DNA of 64,000 nt from contig NW_024737042.1 of the NCBI RefSeq assembly GCF_018991925.1, positions 19,840,795 to 19,904,794 of the forward strand, read 5' to 3'. Source of the DNA: Homarus americanus. Lineage: Eukaryota; Arthropoda; Malacostraca; Decapoda; Nephropidae. Positions 57,799 to 64,000 of the stretch are shown piece after piece. Positions within the stretch are counted from its first letter, which is position 1, and every line of letters begins with the position of its first letter. Under the pieces are notes generated by a model. That model was not told the origin of the DNA. It ran no database searches and was given only the letters and a program-made list of their open reading frames with translations. The translations under genes were made by a program, and so were the position numbers.

Positions 57799-58330
57799 AT
57801 GGGATTTGATGGGCAGCCAAAACAGCTGAGGGTCCCAACAGAGGGCTTCCCTTATGACCGAGTCAAAAGCCTTGGTTAGATGGATGAAAGCCATGTACAG
57901 GTCACGTCGCTATTCTCTGCACTTTTCCTGTATCTCACGGGCAGCAAAGATCGTGTCAGTGGTGCTACGTGATGGTGTAAAACCATATTGAGATTCTGGG
58001 AGGAAGTTTTCCGGATTAGGAAGAAGTCTTTTTAAGAGGACTTGGGCGATAATCTTGCCAGCTACTTACAGCAGCGAGATCCTACTTTAATTGCCACAGT
58101 CTGATGGGTCCCCCTTGTTCTTATAAATATTGACAATGGAAGCATCTTTATGAGCTTGGGAGATTTCCTCCTTTTCCCACATATTCTCCAGGAGAGAGTG
58201 GAGACGGCTGGTAAGCAGAGGTCTTCCTGCTTTATACATCTTGGCTGGGATTCCCTCAGGCCCAGAGGCTTTGTTATTTTTCATCGGTTTGATGGCAGTA
58301 GGTACCTCATCCAGGGATGGAGGATAGTTG
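57799..58330 (-). pseudogene. LINE B3: reverse transcriptase part
   Basis: The minus strand reads KNNKASGPEGIPAKMYKAGR and AHKDASIVNIYKNKGDPSDC (58087-58284). After frame changes come SLL(S)VAGKIIAQVLLKRLL-like sequence near 58030-58075 and the [21 protein letters not shown] first-aspartate strand near 57850-57900 (the Asp before Leu-Thr-Lys is His here). It stops at CPSNPI-type sequence where (TA)n begins. Confidence 0.8.
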
Positions 58331-58873
58331 AGGTGGGTGAGTTCTGGCTGCTAAGAGACCTGCTGGGTAGTCAGGACATCCACATCAGTGTTTCGGTTGA
58401 GAAGTGAGTGGTAATGCTCTTTCCAGAGCTGAGGATGCCCTCATCGTTTTTATTAGGGGGTTACTGTCGGATGAGCGGAAGAAGGCTGTGTCACGAATGA
58501 TTGGCCGATGAAATGTTTTAGTGGAATTGAAAAATTTGCACATCCTATGCCAATCTGCATTTTTTTGTGATTCGCTTGGCTTATTTTTAAACCAGTCGTT
58601 CTTTAGATTACGAAGTCCCCACTAGGGTGCCGCTTTCTTCTTGAGGAAGTGCATCAGCTTTGGTCCGAGTCTAAGGGTTATTCTGCCAGTCAGTTAAAGC
58701 AGCAAATTTATTATCGATGAGCACATTGAATTCCGGTTCATTTTCATCAAACCAGTCCTGGTGTGTTCTTTCGACCTGGCTGAGGTTCTCTATGCAGGGT
58801 TTTGTCATGACAGTATCGTGAATATCCCATTCAGCACTGAGACTTGGGTTATTTGTTGTCGGGTTCTCTATTG
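58331..58873 (-). pseudogene. LINE B3: EN-RT linker
   Basis: No long frame, but base-level similarity to B1 (11040-11530) and B2 (18520-19030) is clear. Examples are TTCTGCCAGTCAGTTAA, AACCAGTCCTGGTGTGTTCT and TTATTTGTTGTCGGG. The insertion of family C begins just after the last phrase. Confidence 0.75.
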
Positions 58874-59850
58874 AATTGAATTGAATTGAAACACTTTATT
58901 TAGCCAGAAAAACACAGATACAGGGTGGATAATAATAACAATATTAACATGGCTAAGCCAGTTGAAAATATGAGCTCTCTTTTAGGCACCTGATATATAC
59001 TATACATTTATCTCAAGGAAGTATTACGTAACATTTAGTAACATCTGGAATAGTACAATAGCATGGTGGTAATAAGAACATCTCATAATGTTACCACGGT
59101 TATCATTTCAATATTTATTTATTTTATATATTTATTATTATTTTTTAATTTATTTTTATTATTTATTTTATAAGTATATACATAAATTACAGTGGAATTG
59201 AAAAACAAATGTATAATGGGGGAGCAGTACAACATGGGTTGTACAGTATTAAGGTTGAACAAGAGGACAGAGCTCTCAGGATTATGTCTAGTTGGCAATT
59301 ATGTTTTTTGCAATGGTAATTTCTTATCTATTTACCTGATAATTTCCGATAAAACGGTTTTTATGGTACAATAAAAGCAGTTACTGTAAATGTAGTAGGT
59401 ATTACGAGAAATATTAAAACTTAGACAATAGATATTTTTTAAGAGATGATTTAAAGGAAGGGAACTTAGTCTTTGCTCGGATGGGTGGCGGTAAGTTGTT
59501 CCCCACTGAGATATTTTATGGAGGTCTTGGACTGAGAGGAGCGCATGGGGGGTGGTCCTAGTAGCTCTGGGTGCCTTAATTTGGATCTCTGATTATTCCG
59601 GAACTGGAAATAATTATTGTCAAGCAAGTGATTGATAGATTTGTAAACAAAGATTGCACAGCAGTAGGTGTTAATATCTTCGAATATTAACATTTTCAAT
59701 TTAGCAAATTTTTCGTTTGTGTGATCCGTTTTTTTTCAAGTAGGTCACTGTCCGTGCAACTTTCTTTTGGGCAGTAACCAAATATTGTATTTTGAAAAGC
59801 CGGATGCCCCCCATAGTGTGTGATAGTGCATCAGGTGTTGGTAAACAAGA
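58874..59850 (-). other. LINE C: C-terminal decay and 3' UTR
   Basis: AT-rich patch (59110-59190) and short frames only. 59466-59699 (minus) reads DINTYCCAIFVYKSINHLLD NNYF and LRHPELLGPP; the first is reminiscent of the C-terminal CAYxxFKxLNxLLxxxF-type region of such LINEs. The rest is untranslated. Confidence 0.5.
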
Positions 59851-60588
59851 TCATGATAGATTTTTTTTCATTGCTGTGAGAGTGAGTGACTGTCAAGTAT
59901 GATACATGATAACGCACTGTTTATTGACTTTACTGTGAATGGCTTGTATGTGGTTTCTCCAGTTAAGTTTCTCATCAACAATAACTCCGAGGAATTTAGT
60001 ATTTTGTTCCCGTTTGAGGATTGTATTACCAAGGTACAGGGGGTCCAAGTTTGGGGGTTACTTTTTCCTTTTGTGAAAGGTCGTGTAGTGGGTTTTCTCA
60101 AGGTTTAAGGTCAGTTTATTACGTATTACCCAGTGTTCATAGTTCTCATCAAGGAATGGAGGTCTGAGTTGCTGGCATATAGATTACTATCGTCTGCAAA
60201 TAAGTTGTATTTTATGAGTGTGCTGGCGTGGACTATGTCGTTTATGTACAGTCGTGAACAGAAGTCGTGTCGCCCCGTGTACTGTTCTGCGAACCAAGAG
60301 ATTATTCAGACTCATGAACCCGAAGCAGTAGACACTGGTGCATTATTCTGCCCATAAATGCTTTGGATTCATGAGTCTGAATCTCAGGGTTCGAGGAGCA
60401 GTAGAAGGGGCGACAGGACTTCTGTTCACGACTGTACAACAAAAACAGTACTGGACAGAGAATGGAACCTTGGGGGGACGCCATACAAAATTGGCGAGGA
60501 GTTAGATTGGTGATTATTATAGCAGACATACTACATCCTGTTGGACAGATGTGAGGTAAACCAATTGTGGGACAGGCCCATAACGTCG
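59851..60588 (-). pseudogene. LINE C: reverse transcriptase, split by MITE
   Basis: Element sense, right to left: LSHNWFTSHLSNR (about 60575-60535), PILYGVP and QGSILCPVLFLLY (about 60490-60437). The MITE interrupts exactly between LLY and INDI. Then come INDIVHASTLIKYNLF and ADDSNLYASNSDLHSL (60248-60160) with the FADD catalytic pair intact, TLNLEKTHYTTFHKRK near 60080, and KFLGVIVDEKLNWRNHIQAI (about 60005-59945). Several frame shifts occur and the N-terminal half is missing. Confidence 0.82.
60249..60434. mobile_element. Tc1/mariner-type MITE, 186 bp, TA target
   Basis: Inverted arms of about 75 bp, roughly 85-90% complementary, with outer ends CAGTCGTGAACAGAAGTC. The spacer is about 35 bp. 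TA lies on both sides (60247-60248 and 60435-60436), and removing the element plus one TA restores a continuous LLYINDI reading in the host LINE. CAGT ends with TA duplication are characteristic of Tc1/mariner elements. The inner part has no coding capacity, so it would need a partner transposase. Confidence 0.88.
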
Positions 60589-61440
60589 TAATCAGCCTTT
60601 GTTCGAGCTACTCTCTAAAAGAATGTGTTACCTCTGGATTCTTCATCCACTTTGTATTAAAAACTCTTCTGGAGGCTTCCTGCCTTCGCCGTTTTGCTCT
60701 GACATGCCGATGATCAGTGTCACAATGGTCTGAGCCCCACATGACATGGGTGAAGAGGACATCACGGCGATATCTTTTTCTGACAATGATGTCGTCAATG
60801 AGATGGCAGTGTTTGGATGGTGGGTGTTGCCACAAACCCTTGAACTTGTCGGCTTGCCTAAACAAGGTATTGGTGATAGTAAGGTTGCGTGAAGCACACT
60901 TGCTAAGGAGGAGTAGGCCGTTGGAATTACACTTGCCTAATCCATTTCTCCCTATGGTTCGGTACCAAGTGTTAGCATCTTTGCCAACGCTGGCACTGGA
61001 GTCACCAAGGACCACAACCTTATCTCTTCTGGGATAGAGATTAGCACTCTATCGAGGTCGGCGTAAGAGTCCTCCTTGATGTCATCCTCTGCATCCAGTG
61101 TTGGAGCGTATGCACTAATGAAAAAGGTATGACGTGAGTGATTCAGTGGCGTGCTTGTTGATCCCAACAGGCATTTCAGTTAGCCTGTGTAGGATACTTT
61201 GGCAGATGGCAACTCCATAAATACCGTTACTCTTCGCAGCAAGCTTCCCCTTCCAGAAGAAGGTATAACCAAACGCCCATTCTGTTAGTTGATCCTCGTC
61301 TGGGAACCGGGACTAACTAACGGCTGCTATGTCGATGTTATATCTAGCCTGGTCTTTTGCCACAAGTGTGCTCATTTGCTCCAGTATCCAGAACGGTCCT
61401 GGCATTCCATGCAGCGATCATAAGAGGTTGTATAGTTTAT
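60589..61440 (-). pseudogene. LINE B3: endonuclease
   Basis: Frames 60608-61015 and 60952-61167 (minus) encode, in order, FISAYAPTLDAEDDIKEDSY, LVILSDSS-like/VVLGDSSASVGKDANTWYRT (usual GDFNA position), NLTITNTLFRQADKFKGLW, SKHCHLIDDIIVRKRYRRDV and WGSDHCDTDHRHVRAK with the terminal SDH motif. The N-terminal AAWNARTVLDTGAN reading near 61385-61425 retains the Trp lost in B2. Frameshifts near 61015 and 61200-61380 break it. Confidence 0.82.
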
Positions 61441-61996
61441 TGTTGTTGGATCTATAATTTTCGATGGCAAAAGGATGACCTGAATGGGTAACCATGCCCA
61501 GTAAGGCAAGCTATGTTTAGGGCATCTGTTTTAGCCCCCTCCCCATGTGGGGTGAGCAGAATGGCTCCTCGAAAGGGCTGCTCAGTCGCACATAGAGGAC
61601 CGGATTGCACTGCTGCTTAGATCCCAGTGCATAAACAACCATCTTATCTGCGCCGCCCATGTGCAGAGTTGTGACTAGAGGCTCCCAGCAGTCATCTCTG
61701 CCTGTCCCCGTCACCACTCATCCATCGCCATAGGACTTTTGGGGGTATAGGGGTTCTGCTGATAATTAATAAGAAGTATGATGAGCTGGATGATGGCTGT
61801 GGGTGAGTGTATTTACGTGGTGAGGTAAGATCGCAGGCTGCAACCACACATCTTGGCTCTCCCTTTTCCTGATCCAGTTGTGCAAGTGTTATAACGACTA
61901 GGGAAAGGGAGAGTTGCATTGGACTGCCGAGATCCCAGTTTGTTGGGTTTCGCCTTAGTAGCCTGTCATCATCCATTGCTTACGCCTGCAGGTGTA
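61441..61996 (-). other. LINE B3: 5' leader
   Basis: Matches B2 16756-17350 in reverse orientation (see there). It is cut at GACTAC where the Gypsy LTR begins. The open frames 61517-61717 and 61692-61976 are not kept in B2. Confidence 0.65.
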
Positions 61997-62001
61997 GTCT
62001 T

Positions 62002-62320
62002 TGATGGTTACAAGTGTTCCCTGAAGAATGCAGTGATGGGTAGGGAAACACCGGGTAACACTGAAGTCCGTTTATTATGGATGAGAGAAATACAAGTGGT
62101 GATTAGCGTGTGCCATGCACGGCTCACACAGTCAGACTGAGGCTGCCTTGCCATATGGCTGCTTCGGGCAATGTTGCCACATAACACGTGCAGTGTTGCC
62201 ACGTGATTATATATATAAATGCTACTCGGCACAGTAGCTTATGTACAGGGTTGCTACTCAGCACAGTAGCTTATGTACAGGGTTGCTACTCGGCACAGTA
62301 GCTTAGATACATAACCTACA
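62002..62320 (-). repeat. Gypsy element 3: 3' LTR
   Basis: 319 bp. In element sense it starts TGTAGGTTATGTATC, directly after a polypurine tract GAGGGGGGAGGGAGA (62321-62335), and ends ACCATCA beside family B leader sequence. Three copies of a ~30-bp unit containing GCTACTGTGCCGAGTAGC lie at 62218-62305. Matches the solo LTR at 17667-17955. The left flank GTCTT (61997-62001) would be one half of a 5-bp duplication; the other half lies outside the window. Confidence 0.88.
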
Positions 62321-63985
62321 TCTCCCTCCCCCCTCACGCTCATAGTCTTTGTCTTGAGCGGACTTCTTAGTCCTAAGTAGCTCCGAGCGTCGAGGTGCAC
62401 TGTGGGACTCGTCCTCGGTCAGGGGGCCAGCAGCAGGGGGTGGGACTGGCTGGAGGAAGCGGCGGTTCCTCCACCAGACACGGCCGCTCGGCATCCTGAC
62501 CTTGTAGTCCCGCGACCGGCCGACGCCCATCACTATGCCAACCTTGTGCCGACGTGTCGTCGTCGGGTCCTGGACGCGGACAAGGGCACCAATCTCCAGC
62601 GGCTGGAGAGGGCGGGCACGGTCGTCATACCGAGCCTTGGCGTCCTGGGCACGTGTAGCGGCGCGGCGGTAGCAGCTCTCGGCTCTGGTCTGCCAGTCCT
62701 TCGCAAAGGCCTTGGCGTGCGCAGGAACGCAAAAGCGGAGGGGGTGACCATACAGGATCTGGGCAGGGGAGCTTCCAGTGCGGGTGGGAGTGGACGCGGG
62801 TTCTGGGCAGCTCTGTGCGGCAGTGCCAGGCGCGTCGCTCGTTGACTCACGCACCCTGCTGGCGGTGTACCGAGCAGCTGTGATCTGCTCGGGAAAGTCT
62901 CTGAGCACCACGCCTAACTCCTTGCAGTGCTCCCACGACAACAAGGGTGTAGCGAGAGTAGGCTGCACGTCGATCCATCCGTGACACGACCTGTCGCCAT
63001 AAGAGATCTCTGCTTGAAAGGAGCCCACAGCGTCTGGCATCTGGGAACCGTCCGCATTGTAGTACTGCAGCTGCGGCGGTGGTCCCAGGCCACGTTTGGT
63101 GAGGCCCAGTTTCTGGAGGTGCTTCAACCCAATCACCGTAGTATCGGCGCCGGTGTCCGGTATCACCTCGATGTGACCCGACACATCACCGTGTGTGACG
63201 GCGACGCGGATGGTGGGGGAAGGGGTAGCCCTGGGGCGTGTGGTCGGTTCCACCTTCCTGATGTGAATCCGCTGCTGCTTGGGGCTGTGTGGGCCATCTG
63301 GAGGGGGCTGCGTGTGAACCACCCCGAAGGAAGTGCGCTGCTTTCCTCGTCGTCTCGGGCTTTTGGGCTTGGGTTGGCGGCAGCACTTGTCGTAGTGTCC
63401 ATAGCGACCGCAGGCCTGACACTTGCGGCCTCGTGCAGGGCACCTGTCTGTGTTAGACCAGTGGCCCTTACGGTCACATCCACGACACAGTGCGCCAGCG
63501 GCCGGGCATGTCTTGGGGCCATGCTGCTTTCCACAGCTGCCACAGGAAGCACTAGGCGGAGACGTGGAAGAACGTGTGGCAGCCTTCGCGTTGTTGGCCG
63601 CCTTCTTACCCTTCTTGTATTGTGAGATAGCTCTCACAGCAGGAGGGGCCCGTAAGGCAGAGGTGGCGGACTTGGTGGCCTCGTACGACCGACATTCAGT
63701 CACTACCACCTGGAGTGTGGAGGAAGCGTCCAGGGGGATGAGTCGCTGCACCAACTCTTCCTGCCTGACACCTGCCAAGATCCCGTGCTTGATCCAGGCT
63801 TCCTCACATTCCTGGCTGTGTGCCTTGCAGACGTCGATCTCCTCTGACAAACTCTTCATGAGTACAAAAAAGTCGTCAAAGGATTCGTTCTCCGCCTGCT
63901 TGCAGCTGGTGAAGGCGCGGCGACGCAAAGCCTCGTTATTCCGACCTTTAACGTGCTCCTGTAAAAGGTCGAGCACATCCGTCAC
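62303..63985 (-). CDS. Gypsy element 3: gag-protease-integrase tail in one open frame
   Basis: A 560-codon frame without stops, GC-rich compared with its surroundings, continuing beyond the right edge as part of gag. Residues 1-145 are helical gag; three zinc knuckles follow (C148-x2-C-x3-H-x4-C160; C167-x2-C-x4-H-x6-C182; C189-x2-C-x4-H-x4-C202). A basic linker leads to the retropepsin motif EVIPDTGADTTVIG (DTG 277-279). At about residue 415 it changes to TGSSPAQILYGHPLRF and then ARYDDRARPLQPLEIGALVR, RDYKVRMPSGRVWWRNRRFL, the C-terminal part of a Gypsy integrase. RT, RNase H and the integrase core are absent, so this is an internal deletion that kept frame. The stop codon lies inside the LTR. 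The first in-window Met is not necessarily the true start. Confidence 0.87.
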   Translation of the reverse strand: MTDVLDLLQEHVKGRNNEALRRRAFTSCKQAENESFDDFFVLMKSLSEEIDVCKAHSQECEEAWIKHGILAGVRQEELVQRLIPLDASSTLQVVVTECRSYEATKSATSALRAPPAVRAISQYKKGKKAANNAKAATRSSTSPPSASCGSCGKQHGPKTCPAAGALCRGCDRKGHWSNTDRCPARGRKCQACGRYGHYDKCCRQPKPKSPRRRGKQRTSFGVVHTQPPPDGPHSPKQQRIHIRKVEPTTRPRATPSPTIRVAVTHGDVSGHIEVIPDTGADTTVIGLKHLQKLGLTKRGLGPPPQLQYYNADGSQMPDAVGSFQAEISYGDRSCHGWIDVQPTLATPLLSWEHCKELGVVLRDFPEQITAARYTASRVRESTSDAPGTAAQSCPEPASTPTRTGSSPAQILYGHPLRFCVPAHAKAFAKDWQTRAESCYRRAATRAQDAKARYDDRARPLQPLEIGALVRVQDPTTTRRHKVGIVMGVGRSRDYKVRMPSGRVWWRNRRFLQPVPPPAAGPLTEDESHSAPRRSELLRTKKSAQDKDYEREGGGRCRLCI

Positions 63986-64000
63986 TGAAGATGTAGAATC
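63986..64000 (-). other. Window edge inside gag of Gypsy element 3
   Basis: The minus-strand frame remains open to the edge, so the gag N-terminus, leader, primer site and 5' LTR lie beyond 64000. Confidence 0.7.

Larger units (their letters stand above)
58874..60588 (-). mobile_element. LINE family C, 5'-truncated, nested in B3
   Basis: A minus-strand non-LTR element unlike A, B, D or E. Its 3' end, at left, is AATAAAGTGTTTCAAT in element sense plus repeated TTCAA(T) units (58874-58893). Coding starts, at right, in the RT with WFTSHLSNR and YGVP. It carries a nested MITE at 60249-60434. The clade is not determined; the wording FLGVIVDEKLNWRNHI is common among Jockey-, Rex- and L2-like LINEs. 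Family B sequence continues on both sides (TTGTTGTCGGG left, ATCAGCC right), but I found no clear duplication. Confidence 0.82.
57799..61996 (-). mobile_element. RTE-like LINE family B, copy B3, multiply interrupted
   Basis: Minus-strand copy running from the RT palm (left, cut at (TA)n) to the 5' leader (right, cut by the LTR at 62002). It is interrupted at 58874-60588 by LINE family C. Parts shared with B2: RT 57799-58330, linker 58330-58873 and 60589-60690, endonuclease about 60700-61420, leader 61430-61996. The C-terminal region and 3' UTR are missing. Confidence 0.87.

Noticed and set aside
62402..62845. 147-codon and longer plus-strand frames in 62.4-63.6 kb (including 232 codons at 62927-63625)
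   Set aside because: Antisense shadows of the GC-rich gag-protease-integrase frame; no motifs.

Overview
This window looks like repeat-dominated nuclear DNA from an arthropod, most probably a decapod crustacean. The grounds are an interstitial run of the arthropod telomere motif (TTAGG)n near 15.63 kb, CR1-type LINEs ending in the octamer TTCTTATG that I associate with decapods, a tRNA-headed SINE, Penelope-like and Ty3/Gypsy elements, and many long microsatellites, especially (TA)n. No bacterial features were seen. No intact host gene could be supported: almost every recognisable protein segment is a decayed transposable-element fragment. The one long open frame without visible damage is the 560-codon gag/protease/integrase-tail frame at the right edge.

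Layout. 0-3.7 kb: AT-rich simple sequence, then a broken Ty3/Gypsy remnant (minus strand, gag to RT, active site YLGD). 4.1-4.5 kb: a SINE with a 12-bp target-site duplication. 5.4-8.8 kb: a ~45-bp minisatellite split by a CR1-like LINE. 9.0-11.8 kb: an RTE-like LINE ('family B', copy B1) carrying a nested CR1 3' end with its own duplication. 12-16 kb: mostly unassigned, with (CA)n, GGT-rich sequence, a PIF/Harbinger transposase piece and the telomere-like run. 16.6-20.9 kb: family B copy B2, interrupted by a solo LTR flanked by GCTTT. 21.3-22.5 and 28.6-30.5 kb: four 5'-truncated copies of a LINE ('family D') with a restriction-like-endonuclease C-terminus, all lying in (TAG)n tracts. 22.5-28.5 kb: no gene seen. 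32.7-33.6 kb: remnant of an unrecognised conserved protein. 34.6-36.5 kb: second SINE, (TA)n, Harbinger pieces. 37.5-38.5 kb: another CR1-like LINE end.

41.2-46.5 kb holds a large non-coding element with ~1.7 and ~2.0 kb terminal direct repeats, a primer-binding-site-like sequence and tandem-repeat internal DNA: a LARD-like non-autonomous LTR retrotransposon bounded by (TA)n on both sides. 46.8-48.8 kb: a satellite-like array and a Penelope-like GIY-YIG fragment with inverted arms inside (TA)n. 48.8-57.2 kb: two related Ty3/Gypsy elements with ~600-bp LTRs. The first has the domain order protease-integrase-RT-RNase H, as known for the Gmr1 group; the second is an internal-deletion derivative. 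57.8-62.0 kb: family B copy B3, split by a third LINE ('family C'), which is itself split by a 186-bp Tc1/mariner-type MITE. B3's 5' end is cut by a Gypsy-type element whose 3' LTR and open frame fill 62.0-64.0 kb.

Working together: there is no host pathway here. The window is a layered record of insertions into microsatellites and into older elements. The most notable signals are the (TAG)n-associated family D copies, the LARD-like element, the Gmr1-type domain order, the four-element nest at 57.8-62.3 kb, and repeated placement of element ends at (TA)n tracts. Family and clade names come from motif recognition by eye, not from searches.
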